From: Acidovorax sp. 106
Lineage (GTDB): Bacteria > Pseudomonadota > Gammaproteobacteria > Burkholderiales > Burkholderiaceae_C
Direction of reading: 5' to 3'
NCBI RefSeq assembly: GCF_003663825.1
Contig: NZ_RCCC01000001.1
Location: 186,001-250,000 of the forward strand
Length of the DNA stretch: 64,000 bases
The notes below the pieces were generated by a model. It did not search any database, was not told where the DNA came from, and saw nothing but the letters and a program-made list of their open reading frames with translations. A program made the position numbers and the translations under genes. Below, piece after piece: positions 9,001 to 16,134 of the stretch (positions within the stretch are counted from its first letter, which is position 1; each line of letters starts with the position of its first letter).

Positions 9001-9655
9001 AAACGACGATGGATCGTTGGTACAGCCCGGAGTGTTCTTGCCTGCCGCCGAGCGTTTTCATCTGGCATCGCGCATTGACCGCTGGGTTTTACAAAACTCG
9101 GTCCGCTGGCTCCAAAGCCTGCACGAGCCAGGCCTTATCGACAGCCTCAGCGTCAACCTTTCGGGGCAATCTGTGGGCGACAGGGCGTTTCACGCATGGG
9201 CACTCGCATTGTTCGCCGCAGCAGGTGCAACGGTTTGCTCCAGGCTCTGCATCGAAATCACAGAAACAGCCGCCGTCACCAACCTTGCTGATGCGGCGAT
9301 CTTCATCGGCCAGGTCCGCGCCGCCGGGGTGAAAGTCGCGCTGGACGACTTCGGCGCTGGCGCGTCGTCGTTCGGGTACCTCAAAGCCCTGCCTGTGGAC
9401 TACCTGAAGATCGACGGGCAGTTCATCCGAAACCTCATCAGCAATCCTCTGGATCAGGCGGCTGTGCGCTGCTTTGCCGATGTCGCCAGACTGATGGGAC
9501 TGGAAACGGTAGCCGAGTTTGTCGAAAGCCCTGAGGTGTTGCTGCGCCTCAAGGAGATGGGGGTGGACTACGCGCAGGGATACCTCAAGCACTGCCCCGA
9601 GCCCATCGACCGCCTGACAGAGATTGCGGCCAAGGTGGGAGCGGCTGCCTCGTAA
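6023..9655 (+). CDS. multi-PAS diguanylate cyclase/phosphodiesterase (GGDEF-EAL)
   Basis: The 1210-residue protein has about six tandem PAS/PAC domains (roughly 1-110, 130-250, 255-370, 380-500, 510-635 and 640-770), a GGDEF domain with an intact RLGGDEF motif (854-860) and a C-terminal EAL domain. The EAL signature reads EVL (987-989), and the other EAL motifs are present: NLSG, EITET, DDFGAGASSFGYLK, LKIDG and VAEFVE. There is no clear transmembrane segment, so it appears to be a soluble cytoplasmic c-di-GMP enzyme gated by PAS ligands. Both activities are plausible. The first PAS starts at the N-terminus directly after the RsbQ-like gene, matching the RsbQ-PAS partnership. Confidence 0.9.
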   Translation: MNLLDQLPCAVVVTNEAGRLLDVNAALLALIGGAREDRIGALFEELLPPASRIFLQTHIWPTLLRDGQISEIHLQVSGGDRTRVPVLLNSRRGEHQGAPAYFWSLVSTHERHRFEAELIEQRNLAESAGLALGESQRFIRAITDAIPSMVAYWGKDRRCRFANHAYAQWFGRQPHELIGMSREALLGERIIEWNEEYAHAALAGHEQNFERAVTNVDGSRRHILAHYVPDIAGSEVLGFFVNVSDVTALKTAQLALEEAQRLGQTGSWSWQVEGDVVTWSPQMYSILGGDPQAPAPSFEEQSRIYQPQDYAKLAERVSHALCTGEDYILDLRYCRPDGRPGWVEARGEAVREASGSISGLRGTLQETTQRREQELALVVAQGRLQAMYETTPAMLHSIDAQGRLLHVSDAWLACLGYRRDKVIGRLSSDFLTEESRRRAKEDVLPTFFATGRCDAVPYQMITSSGEIIDVLLSAILERDAQGQPARSLAVFEDVTLRRRAERELQREHARLRNLIEGTNAGTWEWNVRTGEVIVNPRWAEIIGWTVEELGVITNQYRADIAHPDELPQTQQLLREHFAGRSDAYVSELRLRHRDGSWIWVEDRGRLITRTADGKPEWMFGIHVDISERKRRDDAMQRLSAELAQQHELMRVTLQSIGDAVITTNAEGLVSWLNPVAERMTGWLSSESIGRPLLQVFHIINEETREPAPDPVAACLAEGKTVGLAPKTLLIARDGTEYGIQDSAAPIRSPQGEMLGVVLVFHDVSEQRRLSGEMTYRATHDALTDLVNRAEFESRLLRTLRHAQDNDSSHALFYIDLDQFKLVNDACGHAIGDQLLQQVSKLLGDSIRARDTLARLGGDEFAIILEHCTMEQASRVAQKICDRMNDFRFVHGEKRFRIGASIGLVPLDKRWANTAAIQQAADASCYAAKEAGRNRVHAWFETDVTMRERNHEMQWTTRIQHALDHDGFVLFAQRIHCLRDQAPGIHAEVLLRLRNDDGSLVQPGVFLPAAERFHLASRIDRWVLQNSVRWLQSLHEPGLIDSLSVNLSGQSVGDRAFHAWALALFAAAGATVCSRLCIEITETAAVTNLADAAIFIGQVRAAGVKVALDDFGAGASSFGYLKALPVDYLKIDGQFIRNLISNPLDQAAVRCFADVARLMGLETVAEFVESPEVLLRLKEMGVDYAQGYLKHCPEPIDRLTEIAAKVGAAAS

Positions 9656-9724
9656 AGACAGCCATCGGCTGACCGCCTCCAGCCACTAGCCACCACGCGC
9701 CCAACCAGCCCATTGGCCGAATAG

Positions 9725-9912
9725 CTAGGCTGCGCCTTCGACGAAGGCCCCATGGGCCCGTATGTCCGCACCGATGCCAGCAAAATGACACCGTGCCCGG
9801 CGTGTACGCCGCTGGCAACCTTACGCTGATGCGGTACAACGCCACGCTGGCATCGGTGGAGGGCGTGCTGGCGTGTACAGGGGCGCACCAGGCGTTGGTG
9901 TTTGGGGTCGTG
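9725..9912 (+). pseudogene. C-terminal fragment of an FAD-dependent (thioredoxin-reductase-like) oxidoreductase, frameshifted
   Basis: One frame from 9731 reads CAFDEGPMGPYVRTDASKM and the next frame from 9793 continues VPGVYAAGNLTLMRYNATLASVEG. Joined, they resemble the C-terminal end of a TrxR-like NAD(P)/FAD oxidoreductase, including the conserved VPGVYAAGD flavin motif with N replacing D. A frameshift falls between about 9788 and 9793, and an in-frame TAG lies at 9722-9724. No N-terminal part is present. The fragment runs straight into palindromic repeats, so it is probably a remnant left by rearrangement. Confidence 0.6.
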
Positions 9913-9919
9913 ACGGCTA

Positions 9920-10035
9920 AGAGCGACCAACACAGCTCCCCTGGCGTCGTTGCCCCGCCTTGTCGTACCGCTTTTAATGCCTGCGACGGAGCGCCTAGCC
10001 AGGGGGCCGCTTCGCTGAGTCGTGTTAGCCGCACC
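9920..10035. repeat. 116 bp palindromic repeat, uninterrupted copy
   Basis: It contains GCTCCCCTGGCGTCGTTG, then TTGTCGTACC, TGCCTGCGACGGAGCGCCTAG and a right end CGCTGAGTCGTGTTAGC. The order and spacing match the repeat at 10121-10400 except that this copy lacks the 162 bp insertion. The outer ends are imperfectly inverted. It is noncoding and presumably a nonautonomous mobile or REP-like element. Confidence 0.65.
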
Positions 10036-10120
10036 AAGAACCTGCTCAAAGCCACTTGCGCGACCGTGATTGCAGCGCAGCCAAGTTCTAATGCGCAATA
10101 CCAAGCTGCACCATGGAATA

Positions 10121-10400
10121 AGAGCGGCTAACAAAACTCCCCTGGCGTGGTTGTTCCGTCTTGTCGTACCTCGCGTACTGCCTGCGACGGAGCGCCTAGG
10201 GATCCTCTGCACGAATCGAGCAGAAAGTGGGCGCTGCGGATCGGGATGGGCTGCAAGGCGCAAAACGCAGCAATAGCCGTCGCTATTGCGAGTATTTGCT
10301 TGCGGAGCAGACCGCCCGAGGCCGCAGATGCACACGACGCAGTGATTTGTGCAGAGGGTCCCTAGCCAGGCCCGCTACGCTGAGTTTTGTTAGTCGCTCT
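10121..10400. repeat. same palindromic repeat, interrupted by a MITE-like insertion
   Basis: The ends AGAGCGGCTAACAAAACTC (10121-10139) and GAGTTTTGTTAGTCGCTCT (10382-10400) are inverted repeats matching at 18 of 19 positions. Removing the inner 162 bp element and one CTAG leaves 114 bp, close to the 116 bp copy at 9920. The repeat ends 37 bp before the ATG of the quinone-reductase-like gene, so it may carry or displace that gene's promoter. Confidence 0.7.
10200..10361. mobile_element. 162 bp MITE-like element with CTAG target duplication
   Basis: Terminal inverted repeats GGATCCTCTGCACGAATC (10200-10217) and GATTTGTGCAGAGGGTCC (10344-10361) match at 16 of 18 positions. CTAG flanks both sides (10196-10199 and 10362-10365), while the neighbouring empty copy has a single CTAG at the same place. 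Four-base YTAR duplications are typical of the IS5 group, so an IS5-like transposase in trans is a reasonable guess. The interior holds an AATAGCCGTCGCTATT hairpin and no ORF. Confidence 0.7.
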
Positions 10401-10436
10401 CAATGGCGCAGCCGTTTTTTCCACTGAAAGCGCGCC

Positions 10437-11585
10437 ATGACCACCACCGCCACCATCCCCACCACCGCCCTGCAACTGCGCTCCCTCGTCCAGCCCGATG
10501 GCACGCTGCAGATCAGCCTGGAGCCCACGGCCGTGCCCACACCGGGGCATGACGAGGTGCTGATCCAGGTGCAGGCCACGCCCATCAACCCGTCGGACAT
10601 TGGCCTGCTGCTGGGCCCAGCCGATTTGTCTACCGTGCAGGTCACCGGCACGGCAGAGCGACCTGTGGCCACGGCCCGCATCCCTGAGCGCGCCATGCCC
10701 CACATGGCGGCGCGCCTGGGCCAGAGCATGCCGGTGGGCAATGAAGGGGCGGGCCTGGTGGTGGCGGCAGGCGCATCGCCCGCTGCGCAGGCGCTGCTGG
10801 GCCGCACCGTGGCGGTGATTGGCGGTGCCATGTATTCGCAATACCGCGCCGTGCCTGCCGCGCAGTGCCTGGTGCTGCCACCGGGCACCACAGCGGCAGA
10901 AGGCGCATCGTGCTTTGTGAACCCGCTCACGGCCCTGAGCATGGTGGAGACGATGAAGCGTGAAGGCCACACCGCGCTGGTGCACTCCGCTGCGGCCAGC
11001 AACCTGGGGCAGATGCTGAACAAGGTGTGCCAGAAGGACGGTATCGCTTTGGTCAATATCGTGCGCAAGCCGGAGCAGGCGGCGCTGCTGCGTGAGATCG
11101 GAGCCCAGTATGTGTGCGACAGCAGCGCGCCCACTTTTATGGCTGACCTGACGGATGCGCTGACCGCCACGGGCGCCACCATTGCGTTTGATGCCACGGG
11201 CGGCGGCACGCTGGCAGGGCAGATCCTGCAGTGCATGGAGGCCGCCATCAACCGCACAGCCAAGGAGTACAGCCGCTACGGATCGGCGGTGCTCAAGCAG
11301 GTGTACCTGTATGGCCACCTGGACACACGGCCCACCGAAGTGCACCGCACCTTTGGCATGGCCTGGGGCATGGGCGGGTGGCTGCTGTTCCCGTTTTTGC
11401 ACAAGATTGGCGAAGAGGCGGCCCAGGCGCTGCGCCAGCGCGTGGCGGCAGAGCTGAAAACCACCTTTGCCAGCCACTACGCACGCACGGTGTCGCTGGC
11501 GGGGGCACTCAGCGCCGAGGCGATTGCCTTCTATGGTCCGCGCAACACGGGGGCGAAGGTGTTGATCGACCCGTCGATGGAGTGA
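10437..11585 (+). CDS. zinc-independent MDR-family (quinone reductase-like) oxidoreductase
   Basis: The 382-residue medium-chain dehydrogenase/reductase has a GroES-like N-terminal half (VLIQVQATPINPSDIGLLLG near 40-60; VGNEGAGLV near 102) and a Rossmann half (LVHSAAASNLGQM, then DATGGGTLAGQ). The catalytic and structural zinc cysteines of alcohol dehydrogenases are absent, so an NADPH-dependent quinone or enone reductase type is likely. The substrate is unknown. It stands alone, with palindromic repeats immediately upstream and a converging DsbA-like gene downstream. Confidence 0.8.
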   Translation: MTTTATIPTTALQLRSLVQPDGTLQISLEPTAVPTPGHDEVLIQVQATPINPSDIGLLLGPADLSTVQVTGTAERPVATARIPERAMPHMAARLGQSMPVGNEGAGLVVAAGASPAAQALLGRTVAVIGGAMYSQYRAVPAAQCLVLPPGTTAAEGASCFVNPLTALSMVETMKREGHTALVHSAAASNLGQMLNKVCQKDGIALVNIVRKPEQAALLREIGAQYVCDSSAPTFMADLTDALTATGATIAFDATGGGTLAGQILQCMEAAINRTAKEYSRYGSAVLKQVYLYGHLDTRPTEVHRTFGMAWGMGGWLLFPFLHKIGEEAAQALRQRVAAELKTTFASHYARTVSLAGALSAEAIAFYGPRNTGAKVLIDPSME

Positions 11586-11628
11586 GTGCGCATCGTGAGG
11601 GCCGAGCCGGTTGAAGCATTGCGCCGCG

Positions 11629-11652
11629 CTTCGACAGGCTCAGCGTGAACGG
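11629..11652. repeat. single arm of the CTTCGACAGGCTCAG repeat
   Basis: CTTCGACAGGCTCAGCGTGAACGG is the unit seen as an inverted pair at 2277-2360. It lies between the convergent ends of the MDR oxidoreductase and the DsbA-like gene. Confidence 0.6.
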
Positions 11653-11687
11653 CTCTTAGTGTTTAAAAGTGGCACGCTGCGCTGCAT

Positions 11688-12356
11688 TCAAGCCGCAGCC
11701 GCCCGCACCAGCGCCTGCAATTGCTCGCGCGGCCCCAGAAGCGCATCGCCGCCCAGCAGCTGCAGCGCCCCGCCCTGCCCTGTAACCACCAGTTGCGGCA
11801 CGCCTTGGGCCCCCAGCAACTGCATGGTGGCGCGGGCGGCGGCCACACGCTCCAGCAAGGCTGCGCGCAAGGCGTCATCGGGCTCGTGCAGCCGGGAAGC
11901 AGCAGCCTGCAGGCCCAGTGCATTCAACACTTCAGCGATCACAGCAGGATCGGTGTTGTCGCGGCCTTCCACATAGCGGGCATGCTGCAGGGCGTGCAGC
12001 GCATCCAGCTCGCGTGTGGGCGCGGTCTGGGCCACGGCGGTCAGGGCCAGCGTGGCGGGGCCGGAATCAAAACGGCCGTTGGCAGCACCCAGGATGTGAT
12101 CGCGGTAGGCCTGCGTGAAGGGCTGGCCCGTGAGCTGCTGTATGCGCTGGTCGTTGGCCCAGGCGTAGGCGGCAAATTCCGCATCCATGGGCCGCGCCCC
12201 GGCGCCCGCAAACAGGCCGGTGGGTGCGAGTGCCACATCGATGCCCTCCACGCCCTGCAGGTACTTGAGCGCAGGTGCAGCGGCATAGCACCAGCCACAC
12301 AGGGGGTCGAACAGATAGGTCACCGTGATGGTGGGCATGGATGGCATAGCGGTCAT
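11688..12356 (-). CDS. DsbA-family oxidoreductase with CGWC motif (FrnE-like)
   Basis: The 222-residue thioredoxin-fold protein has an active-site CGWC in FDPLCGWCYA near residues 17-25 and a helical insertion, as in cytoplasmic DsbA/FrnE-type isomerases. It has no signal peptide, so a cytoplasmic thiol-disulfide role is likely. The near-cis-Pro GVPQLV motif lies near residue 185. Start ATG 12356 is followed by a second Met at residue 4 and a third at residue 7. A small hypothetical gene lies 3 bp upstream of it, so the two are probably co-transcribed. Confidence 0.8.
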   Translation of the reverse strand: MTAMPSMPTITVTYLFDPLCGWCYAAAPALKYLQGVEGIDVALAPTGLFAGAGARPMDAEFAAYAWANDQRIQQLTGQPFTQAYRDHILGAANGRFDSGPATLALTAVAQTAPTRELDALHALQHARYVEGRDNTDPAVIAEVLNALGLQAAASRLHEPDDALRAALLERVAAARATMQLLGAQGVPQLVVTGQGGALQLLGGDALLGPREQLQALVRAAAA

Positions 12357-12359
12357 GGA

Positions 12360-12665
12360 TCAGGGTCTCTCTTCAAATTCAGGCGGCGTGGATGTGAGTG
12401 GTGTCACTGCTAGCGCAGCGGGTACGGCTAGCGCAGCTTCCAACGCCGCAATCTCTTGGGCCAGCGTGCCCCGGCTGCGAAAGTGGCGGGCAGCGCGGTC
12501 GTACCAGTTTTCGGCATCTTCCAGGTCGCCTTCCTGCAGGTGCAGGATGCCGTGCAGCCACGCGCCCAGCATGGAGCCGTCGTGCTGCACCAGATCGTGC
12601 GCCGCGTTCCAGCGCCCGGCGTGCAGATGCAGCAGGACTTGCTGGAGGGGGTGCGTAGCGGTCAC
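12360..12665 (-). CDS. small hypothetical protein, TPR-like
   Basis: The product of about 101 residues has a helical, tetratricopeptide-like middle (WLHGILHLQEGDLEDAENWYDRAARHF). I do not recognise a named family. An AAAGGAA ribosome binding site seven bases before GTG 12665 favours that start over the TTG at 12689. It lies 3 bp upstream of the DsbA-like gene and just downstream of the metallo-beta-lactamase-fold gene, so all three may share a transcript. Confidence 0.65.
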   Translation of the reverse strand: MTATHPLQQVLLHLHAGRWNAAHDLVQHDGSMLGAWLHGILHLQEGDLEDAENWYDRAARHFRSRGTLAQEIAALEAALAVPAALAVTPLTSTPPEFEERP

Positions 12666-12716
12666 GATCTGGTTCCTTTCATACGTCAAACGGAGGGGCG
12701 AGCGCCCACTCGCGGC

Positions 12717-13583
12717 TTACCACTTCATCTCGCCCTTGTTCACCTTGGCGCCGATGTCCAGCGACAGGCCCATGGGGGCGGCGGGGTAGGCCTTTTTCAT
12801 CGCGTCGATGAGTTCGGCGCTGGTCTTGGTCGCGGCGGCATTCTTCTCAAACGCTTGCAGGTAGCCCTTGGTGTAGGTCACGTTGCTTGCGTCCAGCGCC
12901 GTGCCTGCGGGCATGTGGCCGGGCACCACCACGGTGGGCTGCAGGGCGGCCATTTCGTCCAGCTGTGCCACCCAGGCGCTGCGCTCGGCCACGGTCTGGG
13001 TGTCGGCTGTCCACACATGCATGTTGGTGCCAAACACGCCGATGTTGCCCACCACGGCCTTGATCGATGGAATCCAGGCGTAGGGGCGGTGCGCCAGGGC
13101 GCCCGTGGTGCCACGGATTTCCACCGTCTGGCCGTCCACCGTGAGGGTGTTGCCGCTCAGGGCCTTGGGCAGCACGGGCGTGCGTGGTGCATTGGCGCCC
13201 ATCTTGGGGCCCCAGAAGCCGAGCTTGCCTGCGAGCTTGGCGTTGATCTTTTCCAGCACGGCGGGGGTGGTCACCACCTCGGCCTTGGGGAAGATTTCCT
13301 TGATGGTCTCCACGCCAAAGTAGTAATCAGGGTCGGCCTGGCTCACGTAGATGGTCTTGAGTTCCTTGCCGCTGTCGAGCACGTTGGCAGCGATGCGCAG
13401 TGCGTCGGCACGGGTAAAGCCTGCGTCAATGACCATGGCTTCTTTCTCGCCGTAGACCAGGGTGGAGTTGACGTTGAAGCTGTTGCCATCGGCGTTGTAG
13501 ACCTTGACTTGCAGGGGCTGGGCGGCCTGGGCGCCAGCAAAGGCCAGGGACAGGGTGGCGGCGATGAGGGTGGTGCGGAACAT
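12717..13583 (-). CDS. periplasmic metallo-beta-lactamase-fold protein with degenerate metal motif
   Basis: The 288-residue protein has a clear signal peptide (MFRTTLIAATLSLAFAGAQA, cleavage near 20). The fold is recognisable from VIDAGF, TIYVSQADPDYYFG and VVPGHMP. The HxHxDH metal motif is replaced by QADPDY (82-87), which keeps only the Asp, while GHM is retained. The protein may be a noncatalytic binder or use a single metal. ATG 13583 has a GGAGA site in good position. It is transcribed divergently from a LysR gene that probably regulates it. The substrate is unknown. Confidence 0.75.
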   Translation of the reverse strand: MFRTTLIAATLSLAFAGAQAAQPLQVKVYNADGNSFNVNSTLVYGEKEAMVIDAGFTRADALRIAANVLDSGKELKTIYVSQADPDYYFGVETIKEIFPKAEVVTTPAVLEKINAKLAGKLGFWGPKMGANAPRTPVLPKALSGNTLTVDGQTVEIRGTTGALAHRPYAWIPSIKAVVGNIGVFGTNMHVWTADTQTVAERSAWVAQLDEMAALQPTVVVPGHMPAGTALDASNVTYTKGYLQAFEKNAAATKTSAELIDAMKKAYPAAPMGLSLDIGAKVNKGEMKW

Positions 13584-13631
13584 GGCGGTTTCTCCAGAAT
13601 TTGAGGGGGTTGCGTCGATCACAGGAAGAAG

Positions 13632-13705
13632 TTTATTTGCACCAATCGATCTAATAAACGCCATAAAATGCGCAAACTTGTTGCACAAATCGATCAAATA
13701 AACAC
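13632..13705. promoter_or_regulatory. candidate LysR operator sites in the divergent promoter
   Basis: The segment between the divergent genes contains GTTTATTTGCACCAATCGATCTAATAAAC, an imperfect inverted repeat. A second half-like copy, TTGCACAAATCGATCAAATAAAC, lies about 44 bp downstream and abuts the LysR start. The two copies share GCACnAATCGATCnAATAAAC. This is typical of autoregulated LysR promoters, but the assignment is by position and symmetry only. Confidence 0.5.
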
Positions 13706-13707
13706 CC

Positions 13708-14601
13708 ATGGACCGACTGACCGCCATGCGCGTATTTGCCGAAGTAGCCACCAGCGGCAGCTTCAGCGCCACGGCCGACACGCTCGACATGTCGCGCGCC
13801 ATGGTCACGCGCTATGTGGGCGAGATGGAGCAGTGGCTGCAGGCCCGCCTGCTGCAGCGCACCACCCGCAGCGTGACACTGACCGACGCGGGCGAGCTGG
13901 CTCTGCGCCGCTGCCAGCAGATGTTGGCGCTGACCCAAGACCTGGAAGAAGAGACCGCCACCACGGCCGAGGGGGAGCTGCGCGGCCAGTTGCGGCTGAC
14001 CTGCAGTGTGTCGTTTGCGTTTGCGCAACTGGGTGCGGCGATTGCCGACTTTCTGGCCCAGCACCCGCAGCTCAAGATTGATCTGGATGCCAGCGAAGGC
14101 TCGCTGAACCTGGTGGAGCGGCGCATCGACTTGGCCATCCGCATCAGCGCCGAGCCCGATCCACTCCTCATCGGTCGACCGCTGGCGCAGTGCACATCGG
14201 CCCTGGTCGCATCGCCCACCTACCTGGCCGCGCACGGCACGCCGCAGCAGCCCGCCGACTTGGCCCAGCACCGCTGCCTGAGCTATGCCAACTTTGGCAA
14301 AAGCGTGTGGCAGCTTACGCAGGGTGATGTGGTGGAGCGGGTAGGCGTGTCAGGCCACTTCAGCGCCAACGAGGCCACCACACTGATGCGTGCGGCGCTG
14401 GCGGGCGGCGGCATTGCGCTGCAGCCCACTTACCTCGTCAACCCGCACCTGCACAACGGCGAGCTGCAGGCGGTGCTGCCAGGGTGGGGTTTGCCGGTGA
14501 TGACGATCTATGCGCTGTACCCATCGCGCAGGCACTTGTCGCCCGCCGTGCGGGCGCTGCTGGATTTTTTGGTGGAGCGGTTTGAAGGGGTGCCGTGGTA
14601 G
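13708..14601 (+). CDS. LysR-family regulator (CrgA/DmlR-type)
   Basis: The 297-residue protein has an N-terminal winged helix-turn-helix (MDRLTAMRVFAEVATSGSFS, then MSRAMVTRYVGEME) and a periplasmic-binding-like effector domain from about residue 90. The LLQRTTRSVTLTDAG stretch is typical of the subgroup. It is divergent from the metallo-beta-lactamase-fold gene, and repeated AATCGATC elements lie between them. It probably controls that gene and itself. The inducer is unknown. Confidence 0.85.
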   Translation: MDRLTAMRVFAEVATSGSFSATADTLDMSRAMVTRYVGEMEQWLQARLLQRTTRSVTLTDAGELALRRCQQMLALTQDLEEETATTAEGELRGQLRLTCSVSFAFAQLGAAIADFLAQHPQLKIDLDASEGSLNLVERRIDLAIRISAEPDPLLIGRPLAQCTSALVASPTYLAAHGTPQQPADLAQHRCLSYANFGKSVWQLTQGDVVERVGVSGHFSANEATTLMRAALAGGGIALQPTYLVNPHLHNGELQAVLPGWGLPVMTIYALYPSRRHLSPAVRALLDFLVERFEGVPW

Positions 14602-14633
14602 CGCCTGCCCGCCTGCCACGGCCCGCATTGCTA

Positions 14634-14695
14634 CACTATTGATAGCTTCTTGCGCTTATCCAATAAGCGTTGCAGGCACTTTTCACTTAAACCCT
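14634..14695 (+). repeat. dispersed palindromic repeat, copy 2
   Basis: GATAGCTTCTTGCGCTTATCCAATAAGCGTTGCAGGCACTTTT is a diverged copy of the family. It sits between the convergent ends of the LysR gene and the TctC gene, where it could act as a shared terminator. Confidence 0.65.
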
Positions 14696-14706
14696 GCCAA
14701 GGGCAC

Positions 14707-15699
14707 TCATTCCGCCTCAATGCCAGCGGCCTTGATCACCTTGCCCCACTTCAGGGTCTCGGCCGCCTGGAACTTGGCCAGGTCTGCGGGCGTGGTGGTC
14801 CAGGCCTCGGAGCCAGACATGTCGAAGAACGACTTGGCCGTGGCGCTCTTGGTGGCAGCTTGCATCAGCTCGTTGAGGCGGTTGACCACAGCGGCGGGCG
14901 TGCCTGCGGGGGCGTAGGCGGCAAACCAGTAGCCCATGTCGTAGCCCTTCACACCGGCTTCGTCGATGGTGGGCACCTCAGGCAGCTGGGGGCTGCGCTT
15001 TTGGGTGGAGTAGCCCAGCGCCCGCAGCTTGCCCGCGCTGATTTGCGGCATGCCGGTGGAGGTGTCGGTGATCATCAAATCGATCTGCCCGGCCAGCAGG
15101 TCGGTGATGGCAAAGGGGTTGCTCTTGTACGGCACGTGCAGGATGTCCACGCCTGCGAGTTGCTTGAACATCTCGCCCGCCACGCGGCTCGAAGCACTGC
15201 CGCTGCCAAAGGTGAGCTTGCCGGGGTTCTTCTTGGCAAAGGCCACGAGGTCGCCCACGCTCTTGTGCGGCGATGCGGGGTTGACCACCAGCACCTGCCC
15301 GCCCTTGCCCAGGCCGGTGATGGGCGCAAAGTCTTTCACTGGGTCGTAAGAGAGCTTTTTGTACAGGTGCTCGTTGGCGGCGTGGGTGGTGTTGGTGGTG
15401 ATGAGGAGGGTGTAGCCGTCAGGCGCGGCCTTGGCCACGGCGGCGGCGGCAATCATGCCGCTGGCACCGGCCTTGTTGTCGACCACCACGGCCTGCTTGG
15501 TGTCGTTGGTGATGGACTGGCCCACAGCCCGCGCGAGCTGGTCGGTGGCGCTGCCTGCGGCAAAGGGCACCACGAAGGTGATGGGCTTGGCCGGAAAGGT
15601 TTGCGCGGCAGCGGGTGCAGCGATGGACAAGGCCATCAGGGCCCCAGCGGCTGCAGCCAGGGCGTGGCGTCGGTTCAAGGCAAAGTAGTTAGCGGGCAT
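14707..15699 (-). CDS. Bug/TctC-family tripartite tricarboxylate transporter substrate-binding protein
   Basis: The 330-residue periplasmic binding protein has a signal peptide (ALAAAAGALMALSIAAPAAAQ, cleavage near 33) followed by FPAKPITFVVPFAAGSATDQ, the hallmark start of Bug proteins. No TctA/TctB membrane subunits lie nearby, which is common for this expanded Burkholderiales family. It is downstream of the AtuA pair in the same direction (about 50 bp gap), so it probably captures the organic acid degraded by that pathway. The ligand is unknown. Confidence 0.85.
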   Translation of the reverse strand: MPANYFALNRRHALAAAAGALMALSIAAPAAAQTFPAKPITFVVPFAAGSATDQLARAVGQSITNDTKQAVVVDNKAGASGMIAAAAVAKAAPDGYTLLITTNTTHAANEHLYKKLSYDPVKDFAPITGLGKGGQVLVVNPASPHKSVGDLVAFAKKNPGKLTFGSGSASSRVAGEMFKQLAGVDILHVPYKSNPFAITDLLAGQIDLMITDTSTGMPQISAGKLRALGYSTQKRSPQLPEVPTIDEAGVKGYDMGYWFAAYAPAGTPAAVVNRLNELMQAATKSATAKSFFDMSGSEAWTTTPADLAKFQAAETLKWGKVIKAAGIEAE

Positions 15700-15747
15700 G
15701 TTGTCTCCTTCTGTTCTATGGGTACGGTCAAACGAAAACGGGGGGCG

Positions 15748-16134
15748 TCAGATTGCGGGCCCAGCCAGGTGCGGGCACAGCGCAGCAGGCACCTGCACGG
15801 GCAGCGACAGCAGCCAGTAGCTCAGCGTCTTGCCGTGGCTGTCGAGGTTGAGGGCGTCGTTCACGCCGCCGTCCAGCACATCGTCCAGCACCAGGTTCAT
15901 GGCGTGCAGCTGGGGCAGCAGGTAGCGTGCGACGCGGCTGGGTTGGCGGGCGGCAAAGTGGCGGGCCACGGCCTCTTCGGTCACTTGCTGCACCAGCACA
16001 TCCCACAGCGCGGGATGCCAGGCGATGACGCTGAGGTTGGACCGGTTGCCCTTGTCGCCCGTGCGGCTGTGGGCCAGTCGGTAGAGGGGCACGGTGAGCA
16101 TGGTGGCGGCATCCGCAGTGCGCGTGTCGGTCAT
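15748..16134 (-). CDS. AtuA C-terminal-domain-like small protein
   Basis: The 128-residue product corresponds to the small domain that follows AtuA in acyclic terpene/acyl-CoA utilisation proteins: RLAHSRTGDKGNRSNLSVIA near residue 20 and HAMNLVLDDVLDGGVNDALNLDSHGKTLSYWLLSL. In some proteins this domain is fused to the AtuA body. Here it is a separate gene whose ATG overlaps the AtuA stop by 4 bp (TCAT on the plus strand), so coupled translation and complex formation are likely. The biochemical role of this domain is not established. Confidence 0.75.
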   Translation of the reverse strand: MTDTRTADAATMLTVPLYRLAHSRTGDKGNRSNLSVIAWHPALWDVLVQQVTEEAVARHFAARQPSRVARYLLPQLHAMNLVLDDVLDGGVNDALNLDSHGKTLSYWLLSLPVQVPAALCPHLAGPAI

